Source: Virgisporangium aurantiacum (lineage in GTDB: Bacteria; Actinomycetota; Actinomycetes; Mycobacteriales; Micromonosporaceae). Taken from it: a stretch of 64,000 nucleotides of DNA. The stretch spans positions 1 through 64,000 of the forward strand of contig NZ_BOPG01000023.1 in NCBI RefSeq assembly GCF_016863635.1, in the 5' to 3' direction. Below, piece by piece: positions 45,074-54,178 of this stretch (position 1 is its first letter; each line of letters opens with the position of its first letter). The notes under the pieces are model-generated. The model worked only from the letters and a program-made list of their open reading frames with translations, ran no database searches and was not told the origin of the DNA. The translations under genes and the position numbers were made by a program.

Positions 45074-48004
45074 ATGTTCGTCGTGCATGGGCTGGTTGCG
45101 GCCGGGGGCCGGCTGGCCTGCTGGGCGGAGGCGGCGCCCACCGGGCCGTCCGGGCGGCGACGGAGCGTGCGCCGGGCCGAGCCGCACCCGTTCGCGGTGG
45201 CGCCTCCGGTCGGTGGCGAACCGGGCACGGAGGTGCTCACCCTGCCGTCGGTGGGGTCGGTTCCGCTCGCGTCACCGGAACTGGAGGGGATGCGACGGCC
45301 CAGCCGGGGCGAGGAGCGGGCACTGCCGTGGCAGGTGCCCGTCGTCCGGTTGGCGGCGGATGCCGATCTGGAGGCGATGCTCGCCGACGGCGATCACGGC
45401 AAGGGCGCGTCGGTGGGCTGGCTCGCCGACGTCGTGTGGTTCGCCGCCGACCTGGTGGCGCGGGGCCGGGTGCTGCCGGCGATCGTCGAGGGCGAGGCGC
45501 GCTGGCGCACGGTGCTCACCGGTCACGACGCGCACCGGTTCGAGGCGCTCCACCGGGCGATGCCGGGCGTGGCCCGCGCCGCGACGCCCGGCGTGGCGGC
45601 CGCGGAGGCGACCCGCACCGCGATCGATCGGGCCGCCGACAGCCAGGTCCGCGCGAAGGTGCCGGGCCCGCTGTTGCAAATACAGGGTGACGGCGTGGTG
45701 CACGCCTGGTTGGCCGCGCTCACCGGCACCGGGGCGAAAATCCACGGTGACGTCGCGGAGCTCCGCGAGCGCCTCGACCAGTGGGCTGACGGCGTACGGC
45801 CGGCGCCGCTGCGCACGTGTTTCCGGCTCGGCTTCGTCGACGAGTTCCCCGACACCGAACAGAGTGGCTGGCTGCTCGAGTTCCTGATGCAGCCGCACGA
45901 CGAGCCCGGCCTTCTCGTGCCCGCGCACGACGTGTGGCGCGACGCCGCGTCGCCGCTGATGCGGTGGGTCGACTACCCGCAGGAGGTGCTACTGGCCGAT
46001 CTGGGCCGGGCCAGCCGCCTGTATCCGGACCTCGTCGACGCGCTCCGGGCCTCGCCCCGCCCCACCGAGCAACGGCTGGACACCGCCGGTGCCTACCGGT
46101 TCCTCACCCACGCGACCGTGCTCTCCGAGGCCGGTTTCGGCGTGCTGCTGCCGGCGCAGTGGCAGCGGCGGCAGGAGTTCGGCCTCACCCTCACCGTCCA
46201 TAGTGGACAACCGGCGCGGCCGGTGCTCCGGGACACCACCACGAGCCGGGACGCCGTGGTGCGGTTCCGGTGGGGGCTGGCACTGGGCGAGGAGTTCCTG
46301 AGCGAGGCCGACCTGGCCGAGCTCGCCCGGGCGAAGGTGCCCCTGATACGGCTACGCGGCCGGTGGGTGCACCTCGATCCCGAGCGGCTGCGCAAGGGGT
46401 TGGCGTTCCTCGCCCGGGGTGGCGCCGGCGAGATGACCGCCGGCGAGGCGATGCGGCTCACCCGCCTGTTCCCGGACGGCGACCTGCCGCTTCCGGTGTC
46501 TCATGTGGACGGTTCCGGTTGGGTCGCCGACCTGTTGACCGGACGGGCGAGCACCACCCTGGAGCTGATCGACCCGCCACCGTCGTTCCGCGGCGAGCTC
46601 CGCCCGTACCAACGGGCCGGCCTGTCGTGGCTGGCTTTCCTCGACGCGCTGGGCATCGGTGCGTTGCTGGCCGACGACATGGGGCTGGGCAAGACCGTTC
46701 AGGTGCTGGCGTTGGAGGCGTACCTACGCGCGACCGGGGAGCGCCCGCCCACGCTGATCGTGTGCCCGCTGTCGGTGCTGGGCAATTGGCGGAAGGAGAT
46801 CGAGCGCTTCACTCCGTCCCTCAAAGCCTTTGTCTATCACGGCTCCGCGCGGACGCCGAGCCATGACGCGGACCTCGTTCTCACCACCTACCAGGTGGCC
46901 AGCCGGGACGCGGACGCGCTCGCCGGCGCCGAGTGGGACCGCATCGTACTCGACGAGGCGCAGCACGTGAAGAACGCGAGCGGCCTGACGGCGCGGGCGT
47001 TGCGGCGCATCCCGGCCCGGCACCGGGTGGCGCTGACCGGGACGCCGGTGGAGAACCGGCTCACCGAGCTGTGGTCGATCGCCGAGTTCCTCAACCCCGG
47101 AATCCTCGGCCCCGCAAGCATTTTCCGGGCCCGGTACTCGGTGCCGGTCGAGCGGTTCGCCGACGCCGACGCCGCGGCCAGGCTGCGCCGCGCGACGCGA
47201 CCGTTCCTGCTGCGACGGGTGAAGACCGACAAGGCGGTGATCGCCGACCTGCCCCGCAAGCTGGACCGGCGGCAGTGGTGCAATCTCACGGCCGAGCAGG
47301 CGTCGCTGTACCAGGCGGTGGTCGACGAGTTGCTGCAGAAGATGCGCGAACGCAACGCCGGCGCGCGGCACAAGGGACTGGTGCTCTCGGCGATCACCAA
47401 GCTGAAGCAGGTGTGCAACCATCCGGCGCACCTGCTCGGCGACGGCACGCCGTTGGCCGGACGGTCGGGCAAGCTCGACCGGCTGGAGGAGATCCTCGGC
47501 AACGCCGTCGCCGACGGCGACCGCGTGCTGGTGTTCACGCAGTACGCGGCGTTCGGTGCGATGCTGGCGCCGTACCTGTCGGGTCGGCTGGGGTTGCCCG
47601 TCCCGTTCCTGCACGGCGGCACGCCGCGCGGCGCGCGCGACGCGATGGTCGCGGCCTTCCAGGCGTTACGCGAGCCGGGCGTGATGCTGTTGTCGGTGAA
47701 GGCCGGCGGCACCGGGCTCAACCTCACCGCCGCCAACCACGTGGTGCATCTGGACCGGTGGTGGAACCCGGCCGTCGAGTCGCAGGCCACCGACCGGGCG
47801 TACCGGATCGGGCAGGACCGCGACGTGCAGGTGCACACGTTCGTGTGCGTGGGGACGGTGGAGGAGCGCATCGACACGGTGATGTCGCAGAAGCGGGCGA
47901 TGGCCGGGCTGGCCGTCGGCAGTGAACACGGCTGGCTGGCCGGACTGTCCACAGAGGACATCGCCGGCCTGGTGGCGCTGACACCGGAGGCGCTCGGTGA
48001 GTAG
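45074..48004 (+). CDS. SNF2/HepA-family helicase-like ATPase
   Basis: 976-residue SWI2/SNF2 ATPase. Residues 1 to about 490 are a bacterial SNF2-associated region (RLRGRWVHLDPERLRKGLAF just before the motor). Motor motifs are LLADDMGLGKTVQVLALEAY (Walker A, about 531-540), PLSVLGNWRKEIERF (Ia), RIVLDEAQHVKN (DEAQ, about 624-630), ALTGTPVENRLTELWSI (III), then the C-lobe with VLVFTQYAAF, LLSVKAGGTGLNLTAANHV and WWNPAVESQATDRAYRIGQD (V, VI). Such proteins move along DNA or remodel nucleic-acid-protein complexes. The next gene, a SWIM zinc-finger protein, overlaps its end by 8 bp, a pair conserved in actinobacteria. Confidence 0.95.
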   Translation: MFVVHGLVAAGGRLACWAEAAPTGPSGRRRSVRRAEPHPFAVAPPVGGEPGTEVLTLPSVGSVPLASPELEGMRRPSRGEERALPWQVPVVRLAADADLEAMLADGDHGKGASVGWLADVVWFAADLVARGRVLPAIVEGEARWRTVLTGHDAHRFEALHRAMPGVARAATPGVAAAEATRTAIDRAADSQVRAKVPGPLLQIQGDGVVHAWLAALTGTGAKIHGDVAELRERLDQWADGVRPAPLRTCFRLGFVDEFPDTEQSGWLLEFLMQPHDEPGLLVPAHDVWRDAASPLMRWVDYPQEVLLADLGRASRLYPDLVDALRASPRPTEQRLDTAGAYRFLTHATVLSEAGFGVLLPAQWQRRQEFGLTLTVHSGQPARPVLRDTTTSRDAVVRFRWGLALGEEFLSEADLAELARAKVPLIRLRGRWVHLDPERLRKGLAFLARGGAGEMTAGEAMRLTRLFPDGDLPLPVSHVDGSGWVADLLTGRASTTLELIDPPPSFRGELRPYQRAGLSWLAFLDALGIGALLADDMGLGKTVQVLALEAYLRATGERPPTLIVCPLSVLGNWRKEIERFTPSLKAFVYHGSARTPSHDADLVLTTYQVASRDADALAGAEWDRIVLDEAQHVKNASGLTARALRRIPARHRVALTGTPVENRLTELWSIAEFLNPGILGPASIFRARYSVPVERFADADAAARLRRATRPFLLRRVKTDKAVIADLPRKLDRRQWCNLTAEQASLYQAVVDELLQKMRERNAGARHKGLVLSAITKLKQVCNHPAHLLGDGTPLAGRSGKLDRLEEILGNAVADGDRVLVFTQYAAFGAMLAPYLSGRLGLPVPFLHGGTPRGARDAMVAAFQALREPGVMLLSVKAGGTGLNLTAANHVVHLDRWWNPAVESQATDRAYRIGQDRDVQVHTFVCVGTVEERIDTVMSQKRAMAGLAVGSEHGWLAGLSTEDIAGLVALTPEALGE

Positions 48005-48731
48005 GTGGTCGGAACAGTTCGTCGGGATGCTCGAGTCGCTGCGGATGGCGGCGGTGTTCCAGCAGGGGCGCCGGTACGTCCGGGCCGGGCAGGTGCGGTC
48101 GCTGACGATCTCCACCAGCGTGGTGACCGGGCTGATCGTCGACGACGACGGCGACACGCACCGGGCGCGGGTCGGCGTGCGGGCGTACTCGGCGGCCGAC
48201 TGGCGGCGCATCGAGCGCGCGCTGGCCGGTGAGGCGCTGTACCTGGCCCGGCTCCTGGCCGGCGACCTGCCCGAGGACCTCGACCGGCTGCTCGCCGGGT
48301 ACGGCCTGTCGCTGCTGCCGACCGACCTCACCGAGATCGCGCTGGAATGCTCCTGCCCGGACTGGAAGCGGCCGTGCGGGCACCTCGCCGCCACCTGCTA
48401 CGCGCTCGCCGAGCAGTTCGACGCCGACCCGTTCGGCATCCTCGCCTGGCGCGGCCGCGGCCGCACCGAACTCCTCGACAATCTCCGGGAGCTACGGGTC
48501 GCACCGCTACCGGCGATCGCCACAAAGCCGCAGCCGCTGCTGCTGCCGCCCACCGCCGGTTTCTGGACCGCCGGGCCGCGCCTGGAACCGCCCCTGGATC
48601 AGGTGGCCGGCAGCGTCCGCCGCCCCGACGCGGTGCTGGAACAGTTGGAACCACTGGGGTTGAGCGCCGGCCGGTTCGAGGTCACCGATGTTCTCGCCGC
48701 GGTCTACCACCGCCTCGCGTCAGGCGGGTAG
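47997..48731 (+). CDS. SWIM zinc-finger protein partner of the SNF2 ATPase
   Basis: 244-residue protein with a SWIM zinc finger, LECSCPDWKRPCGHLAATCY (C-x-C-x6-C-x-H at about 117-127), a domain that binds DNA or protein partners in SNF2-associated complexes. The N-terminus (WSEQFVGMLESLRMAAVFQQ, then GRRYVRAGQVRSLTIS) is the usual actinobacterial leader to it, and the C-terminal half is Pro/Leu-rich. It starts with GTG 8 bp inside the SNF2 gene, so the two are translated together. Its last 12 bp overlap the convergent NB-ARC gene. Confidence 0.9.
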   Translation: MSRWSEQFVGMLESLRMAAVFQQGRRYVRAGQVRSLTISTSVVTGLIVDDDGDTHRARVGVRAYSAADWRRIERALAGEALYLARLLAGDLPEDLDRLLAGYGLSLLPTDLTEIALECSCPDWKRPCGHLAATCYALAEQFDADPFGILAWRGRGRTELLDNLRELRVAPLPAIATKPQPLLLPPTAGFWTAGPRLEPPLDQVAGSVRRPDAVLEQLEPLGLSAGRFEVTDVLAAVYHRLASGG

Positions 48732-51038
48732 CCGGGCCCGGAGGTCCGCCGCCGCCGGATGCTCCAGATCCTCCAGGATGGTCAGCGCCTGCCGCAGCGA
48801 CAGCGTCGCCTGTGCCGCGGCGCCCGCCGCCCGCAACGAGTCGCCGAGGTGCACGAGCGTGTCGGCCTCGTGGAACCGGTCGCCGGCGTCGCGGTACAGG
48901 TCGATCGCCCGCCGGTAGGCCGCGGCGGCCTCGCGGTGCCGCCCGAGGTGGTGGTACGCGTACCCCAGGCTGTCCAATGTGGACGGTGCGACCTGCCCGC
49001 CGTCCTCCTGCAGCGCCACCGCGGTGCGGCAGTTCTCCAGCGCCTGCGGGTACTCCCCCACCAGCGCGTGGTACCAGCCGACCACCCCGAGCGACGCGGC
49101 GTACCCGGTCGGCTGGCCGGCGCCCTCGAACAGGTCCAGCGCGGTGCGGGCGTGGGCCAACGCCCGCCGGAACGCGCCGCCGCACTCCAGGGCCAGCGCC
49201 AGGTTGAGGTGACAGTACGCCTCGGTGCCGGCGTCGCCGGTCTCCCGGCACAGCGCGATCGCGCGGTCCAGGTGCGTGCGGGCCTCGTCGTGGCGGCCCA
49301 ACCGGTTGCAGGCGCGGGCCATCATCCGGCGGGCGTGGATCTGCCCGGTGCGGTCGCCGGCCGATGCCGCGGCGGCGAGGGCACGCTGCTGGACGCCCGC
49401 GAAGTCGCGCCAATGGCCGCGCCAGTCGAGGAAGTCGGCCACCGCCCACGCCAGCCGCCACGCGTGGGTGGCGAACCCGTCGGCGGCGGCCTGCGCCACC
49501 AGCCCGACGAGCACGGGATGCTCCCGCTCGAACCAGGCCCGGGCGGCGTCGCGGCCGGGCAGCGGCTCGGGCGTCACCCCGGCGGCGGGCGGATCGAGGA
49601 CGATGGCATCGCGGTCCGGGTGCAGCAGCACGGCGGCCCGGTGGGCGGTGTGCAGGTAGTGGTCGAGGCAGCGGCGGGCGGCGGCGCGGCGGTCGGCGAC
49701 CGGGTCGGTGCGGCAGGCCCGCTCGGCGGCGAACGCGCGGAGCAGGTCGTGCAGCGAGTACCGGCCGGGGGCGTGCTCGGTGAGCAGGTGCGCGTCGGTC
49801 AGCTCGGCGAGCACCGGCCGGATCTCGTCGGGTGCCGTCCCGGCCAGGCTCGCGGCGGCGGGTGCCGACACGTCCGGGCCGGGGTGCCCGCCGAGCCGGC
49901 GCAGCAGCGTCTTGGCCGCCGGCCGCAGGCACTCGTACGAGCAGGACAGGACGACGCGGACGTCGACGGCCGCCTCACCGGCGTCGAACGGGTCGAGGCT
50001 GCCGCGGGCGCGGCGCAGCTCGTCGGTGATCACCGCGAGCGGGAACGCCGGTCGGGCGCTCGCCCGGGCCGCGACCACGGCCAGCGCCAGCGGCAGCCGG
50101 GCGCACAACCCGATCAGCTCGTCGACGGCGTCGGGCTCGGCGGCCACCCGGTCGCCGAGCCGGCGGGCGAGCAGGTCCCGGGCCTCGTCGACCGGCAGCA
50201 GGTCCAGGCCGAGCTGGTACGCGCTCTCCGTGGCGGCCAGGCTGGTCATCTGGTTGCGGCTGGTCACCACCGTGCGGCAGTCGGGGGTTCCGGGTAACAG
50301 GGGACGCACCTGGGCGGCGTCGCGCGCGTTGTCGAGTACCAGCAGCACACGGCGGCCGGCGAGGATGCTCCGGTAGAGGCCGATGCGCGCCGCGACGCTC
50401 GCCGGCACGGCGTGCACGGGCACCCCGAACGCGTCGAGGACGTCGCGCACCACCTCGGCCGGGTCGGCCGGCGGGCGGTCCGGGTCGAAGCCGCGGAGGT
50501 TGACGAACACCTGCCCGTCGGGAAACTGATCGGCGACGCGGTGCGCCCAGTGCACGGCGAGCGCGGTCTTTCCGACGCCGGCGGTGCCGGAGACGACGGC
50601 GACGGTCCAGTTCCGGCGGGAGCCGTCGAGATCGGCGAGCTGCCGCGCGCGTCCCGCGAACGTGCACGCGGCGGTCGGCAGCTGCCGCGGCGTCCGCTTG
50701 CCTGTTTTTTCCTGATCTTTGTCGACCGCCCGGCGGCCCTCCTGGGCGCGGTCGCGAGCGGTCGCGAGCGCGCCGCGCTCGGTCGGGGTCGCGTCGAGAA
50801 GGGCAACGAGGACGTCGAACCGGTCGGTCGGTGGCAGCACCTGCCCGCCGAAGTAGCCGGCGAGGATCCCGATTGACCAGCCGGTGCGCGCCGCGAGCGC
50901 GCGGTAGGTGACCTCCGGCCCACCCTGTTGGCGGGCCTGCCGGCGGCGCAACTGACGCAGTAGGTGGGCGAGATCCGTGGTGCTCGACACGGCACCGATG
51001 TGGTCCAGGCTCACGACCGGTGACGAGCCATTCACCAT
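48720..51038 (-). CDS. NB-ARC/TPR STAND regulator with N-terminal HTH
   Basis: 772-residue STAND protein. Residues 15-85 contain an XRE-like helix-turn-helix (LRQLRRRQARQQGGPEVTYR, ALAARTGWSIGILAGYFGG). An NB-ARC ATPase follows: P-loop VVSGTAGVGKTALAVHWAHR (about 148-156), Walker B RRVLLVLDNARDA, sensor VVTSRNQ and GLCARLPLALAVVAARAS (GLPL-like). A winged helix (YECLRPAAKTLLRRLGGHPG) and, from about 540, TPR repeats (YCHLNLALALECGGAFRRAL and others) complete it. These proteins are ligand- or protein-triggered switches, often controlling secondary metabolism, and relatives act in phage defence. GGAG eight bases before the ATG at 51038 fixes the start. The divergent neighbour is a secreted discoidin-domain protein. 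Confidence 0.92.
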   Translation of the reverse strand: MVNGSSPVVSLDHIGAVSSTTDLAHLLRQLRRRQARQQGGPEVTYRALAARTGWSIGILAGYFGGQVLPPTDRFDVLVALLDATPTERGALATARDRAQEGRRAVDKDQEKTGKRTPRQLPTAACTFAGRARQLADLDGSRRNWTVAVVSGTAGVGKTALAVHWAHRVADQFPDGQVFVNLRGFDPDRPPADPAEVVRDVLDAFGVPVHAVPASVAARIGLYRSILAGRRVLLVLDNARDAAQVRPLLPGTPDCRTVVTSRNQMTSLAATESAYQLGLDLLPVDEARDLLARRLGDRVAAEPDAVDELIGLCARLPLALAVVAARASARPAFPLAVITDELRRARGSLDPFDAGEAAVDVRVVLSCSYECLRPAAKTLLRRLGGHPGPDVSAPAAASLAGTAPDEIRPVLAELTDAHLLTEHAPGRYSLHDLLRAFAAERACRTDPVADRRAAARRCLDHYLHTAHRAAVLLHPDRDAIVLDPPAAGVTPEPLPGRDAARAWFEREHPVLVGLVAQAAADGFATHAWRLAWAVADFLDWRGHWRDFAGVQQRALAAAASAGDRTGQIHARRMMARACNRLGRHDEARTHLDRAIALCRETGDAGTEAYCHLNLALALECGGAFRRALAHARTALDLFEGAGQPTGYAASLGVVGWYHALVGEYPQALENCRTAVALQEDGGQVAPSTLDSLGYAYHHLGRHREAAAAYRRAIDLYRDAGDRFHEADTLVHLGDSLRAAGAAAQATLSLRQALTILEDLEHPAAADLRARLPA

Positions 51039-51235
51039 GCCGAGAACTCCATCACAACGATTCGACACATGTAAATGGCCGTATGGATGAGGTGACCCGC
51101 CCGGACCGGCGCGTCTGTTCCACCGATCCGGCCGGTCGGCGCTCAACGGTGTTCAGCGGTGTTCAGGATTCCCGGCGGCCCGGACCCGGCCGGGCAATCA
51201 TCCGGCTCATCCGCACCGATGAGGGGAGACCCGTT

Positions 51236-52816
51236 GTGAACCTCTCCATCCGCCGCCGCTGCGCGGCCCTTCTGGCCGGCGTCCTCGCGGCCGTGTCACC
51301 GGCGACATCCGCCGCCGCCGAACCGGCCGGCCAGGCGGCGATCATCCCGCCACCGACCACCGAAACGCAGATCTACTCCCGGCTGTCGCAACTTCTCACC
51401 CCCGCGTTGCGGTCGGTGGCCGGCGACACCCAGGTCCGGACGCTGACCCGCACCGTCGCCGCCCGCCAGTTCGACGGCGACACCAACGCGCTGCTGTCGA
51501 CCGTGGTGCAGGAGGCCGAGGAGAGCCACGTGGTCGACCCGAACGCCCCAGACTGGGTCGCCCTGAAGAACTCGATCGCCCAGTTCGGCAACATCAACGG
51601 GTACTCGTTCGACCCGCAGGTCTACATCCCCAACCTCGACGAGGGCATCGTCCCCGCCGCCACCGTCGAGATCGTGGTGTCGCCGCTGGACGAGTCGGCC
51701 GCCTCGGCGGAGAGCTACGTGCTCGACGGCAACGGCAACGCCGTACCGTCCGGGCACCTGGTCGACGAGACCTACGTCGAGACGCACGAGGTGTGGGTGC
51801 TGTCGGTCAACGAGCGGATCACCACCGGCGGCCCGCCGGTGCTCACCGGTGAGGTCGTCGCCGTGCCGGCGCCGCGCGTGTTCGGTCCGGAGTCGACGAA
51901 GGCCGGGACGCTCGCCGCGTGCAACCCGACCGGGCTGCGCAACAACCGGGGCCAGGAGTACCTGCAACGCTGGCGGGTGCCGAACAAGAGCGACTTCGGC
52001 GGCCTGTTCGAGGGCAAGCGCGAGATGAAGCTCGTCGCGATCGCGGGCAACGGCGCCGTCGTCAAGACGTACTTCTTCGGCAAGGTCAAGCGCAAGCACA
52101 TCGACAACTGGCAGAACTCCGACCTGTACATCACCACCTGGGACCGCGCCGTGTGGGGCGAGTACATGGGTTACCAGTGGTACGAACTCGACGGCGGCAA
52201 GACCGTCACGTCGACGGTCACCGTGCCCGTGCAGGGCGGCGGGTCGATCAGCACCTCGGTGCAGACCCAGGAACGCGACGACGACGGCGGCAGCCACGCG
52301 GTGCTGTTCTCCGAGTCGACGTACCTGGAGTACGACACCGGTCGGGTCCGGTTCAACATGTGCAGCACCGGCGGCGACGGCGGGACCGGCACCGACAACC
52401 TCGCCTGCGGCGCGGTCGCGTCGGCGTCGAGCACGTTCTCCGGGTACTCGGCCGCCCGCACCACCGACTGCAACAACAGCACCGCCCTCGGCGGCCCGTA
52501 CAGCTGGGCCAACAGCGCCAACACCTACCCGCCGAACAACCCGCAGTGGGTGCAGGCCGACATGGGCGTCGACAAGACGTTCCGCCGGGTGGTCGTGTAC
52601 ACCAGCCAGGGCTACCCGATCCGGGACTTCGACGTGCAGGTGTGGAACGGCGTCACGTTCGTGACGGTCGCGTCGGTCACCGGCAACACGCAGCTCTCGG
52701 TGCCGGTCACGTTCCCCGCGCGCACGTCGAGACTGGTGCGGATCCTGGGCCGTAGCGGCCCGAACCACCAGCTGAACTACGTCCGGGTCAACGAGTTGGA
52801 GGTCTACGCGGTCTGA
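51236..52816 (+). CDS. Secreted protein with C-terminal discoidin (F5/8 type C) domain
   Basis: 526-residue exported protein. The signal peptide is about 1-27 (RRRCAALLAGVLAAVSPATS then AAAEPAG). Residues 30-380 match no family I recognise; they include EEAEESHVVDPNAPDWV-like acidic stretches and an aromatic section with WQNSDLYITTWDRAVWGEYM and GYQWYELDGGKT. The last 135 residues (NLACGAVASASSTFSGYSAA to RVNELEVYAV) are a discoidin/F5-8C carbohydrate-binding sandwich with a conserved Cys pair and WVQADMGVDKTFRRVVVY. GGGGAG seven bases before the GTG at 51236 supports this start. It is probably a surface or extracellular binding protein; enzymatic activity cannot be excluded. Confidence 0.8.
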   Translation: MNLSIRRRCAALLAGVLAAVSPATSAAAEPAGQAAIIPPPTTETQIYSRLSQLLTPALRSVAGDTQVRTLTRTVAARQFDGDTNALLSTVVQEAEESHVVDPNAPDWVALKNSIAQFGNINGYSFDPQVYIPNLDEGIVPAATVEIVVSPLDESAASAESYVLDGNGNAVPSGHLVDETYVETHEVWVLSVNERITTGGPPVLTGEVVAVPAPRVFGPESTKAGTLAACNPTGLRNNRGQEYLQRWRVPNKSDFGGLFEGKREMKLVAIAGNGAVVKTYFFGKVKRKHIDNWQNSDLYITTWDRAVWGEYMGYQWYELDGGKTVTSTVTVPVQGGGSISTSVQTQERDDDGGSHAVLFSESTYLEYDTGRVRFNMCSTGGDGGTGTDNLACGAVASASSTFSGYSAARTTDCNNSTALGGPYSWANSANTYPPNNPQWVQADMGVDKTFRRVVVYTSQGYPIRDFDVQVWNGVTFVTVASVTGNTQLSVPVTFPARTSRLVRILGRSGPNHQLNYVRVNELEVYAV

Positions 52817-52826
52817 TCGGACTGCG

Positions 52827-52855
52827 GCCGGCGCCGGTTCTGTTCCGGCGCCGGC
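52827..52855. terminator. Bidirectional terminator hairpin
   Basis: GCCGGCGCCGG (52827-52837) pairs perfectly with CCGGCGCCGGC (52845-52855) around a 7-nt loop, between the discoidin gene and the convergent DUF6884 gene. Further GCGCCGG copies follow to 52885. Confidence 0.8.
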
Positions 52856-52872
52856 TCATCCCTGCGCCGGCT

Positions 52873-53247
52873 CTACTCCGGCGCCGGAGGGCCGAGCGTG
52901 ATCGTGGCGCCGGCGGCGTGCAGGTGGGGGTGGATGCGGACGACGTAGTCCTGGGCCGCGTGGATCTCGATCGTCCGGCCGTCGAGCTCGCCGGCGAGCA
53001 TCCGCAGCCGCGCCACCACCCAGGCACCCCAGGCCCGCTGGTACCAGCCCGGGGTGTCCGGGAGGTGCCACTCGTCCGGCTGCACCAGCCCGTGCTCGGC
53101 CGACACGATGAACCACGGCTTGCCGCTCTGCTCGGCGTACTCCCGCAGCTGCCGGAAGTACGGCGAGACGTAGAAATCACGGGCGACACGCGGACCGTCG
53201 GCCTTCTCGTAGACGCAGGTGACCAGCAACAGATCGAAGGACGCCAC
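52873..53247 (-). CDS. DUF6884-like protein
   Basis: 124-residue cytoplasmic protein. LLLVTCVYEKADGPRVARDF near the start, YVSPYFRQLREYAEQSGKPW and FIVSAEHGLVQPDEWHLPDT match the pattern of DUF6884 (Cys near the N-terminus, Y-x-S-x-x-F, S-A-x-H-G-L), a family related in fold to queuine/archaeosine-type and nucleotide-binding proteins but of unknown role. Family members are often next to mobile or DNA-processing genes; none is seen here. It is divergent from the MBL gene across 106 bp containing GGTAGGTACTACC, a short inverted repeat. Confidence 0.75.
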   Translation of the reverse strand: MASFDLLLVTCVYEKADGPRVARDFYVSPYFRQLREYAEQSGKPWFIVSAEHGLVQPDEWHLPDTPGWYQRAWGAWVVARLRMLAGELDGRTIEIHAAQDYVVRIHPHLHAAGATITLGPPAPE

Positions 53248-53353
53248 TCACCCATCCTGCCGCATCCACGTCCCCCAAAGTGCTTGCAATCTGCCACCGG
53301 TAGGTACTACCGTCCCGACGAGCGGTTGCGAACCACAAGCGGAAGGGGCCACC

Positions 53354-54169
53354 GTGCTGACGCAGGTCGCCGAGGGTGTGCTGATCCACCAGAGCGAGTT
53401 CCTTCTGAGCAACGCCGTTGTCGTGCCCGGCCCCGCCGGCGTGCTGCTCATCGACCCCGGGGTCACCGGCGCCGAACTGGCCTGCCTCGCGAAGGATCTG
53501 CCACAGACCGTGGTGGCCGGCTTCTCGACGCATCCGCACTGGGATCACGTGCTCTGGCACGCCGACCTCGGCGCACCCCCTCGCTACTGCACGGCTGCCT
53601 GCGCGGCCGCGGTCCGGGACGAGCTGGCCGACCCGGACGCGAAGGCGAACATCACCGAGCACCTGGCCGAGACCGAGATCGCCGGCCAGGTTCCGCTGGA
53701 CCTGTACGGCCTCGTCACCGCCCTGCCGGCCGGCTCGGCGCGGGTTCCCTGGGACGGCCCCCGGGTCCGGATCATCGAGCATCAGGCGCATGCCCCGGGC
53801 CACGCGGCGCTGGTCATCGAGGAACACGGGGTCCTCGTGGCCGGCGACATGCTCTCCGACGTCCTGGTTCCGATGCTCACCCTCGACGGCGCCGCCGACC
53901 CGGTCGAGGACTACCTGGAAGCGCTGCGGCTGCTGGCGGACGTGGCGGGCGACGTCGATGTCGTCGTCCCCGGCCACGGGTCGGTCGGCGACGCCGATCA
54001 GGTGCGCGAACGGATCGAGCGGGACCGGGCCTACGTGCTCGCCCTGCGCGCCGGCACGGAACCCGACGACCCGCGGATCGGCCCGTCGGCCAAACCCGGC
54101 TGGGAATGGGTCGGCGACGTGCACACGTGGCAGGCCAAGCGCCTCACCCAGGGAACCGAGCCCGGATAG
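53354..54169 (+). CDS. Metallo-beta-lactamase-fold hydrolase
   Basis: 271-residue MBL-fold enzyme. The zinc motif is FSTHPHWDHVLWH (His60, His62, Asp64, His65), followed by the third-ligand region HAPGHAALVIEEHGVLVAGD (His, Asp) and VVVPGHGSVGDAD (last His), so a two-metal site is complete. This class hydrolyses thioesters, lactones, beta-lactams or phosphodiesters; the substrate is not clear. GGAAGGGG about eight bases before the GTG at 53354 supports the start. Its stop lies 9 bp from the stop of the convergent TetR gene. Confidence 0.88.
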   Translation: MLTQVAEGVLIHQSEFLLSNAVVVPGPAGVLLIDPGVTGAELACLAKDLPQTVVAGFSTHPHWDHVLWHADLGAPPRYCTAACAAAVRDELADPDAKANITEHLAETEIAGQVPLDLYGLVTALPAGSARVPWDGPRVRIIEHQAHAPGHAALVIEEHGVLVAGDMLSDVLVPMLTLDGAADPVEDYLEALRLLADVAGDVDVVVPGHGSVGDADQVRERIERDRAYVLALRAGTEPDDPRIGPSAKPGWEWVGDVHTWQAKRLTQGTEPG

Positions 54170-54178
54170 CCGCCGACG

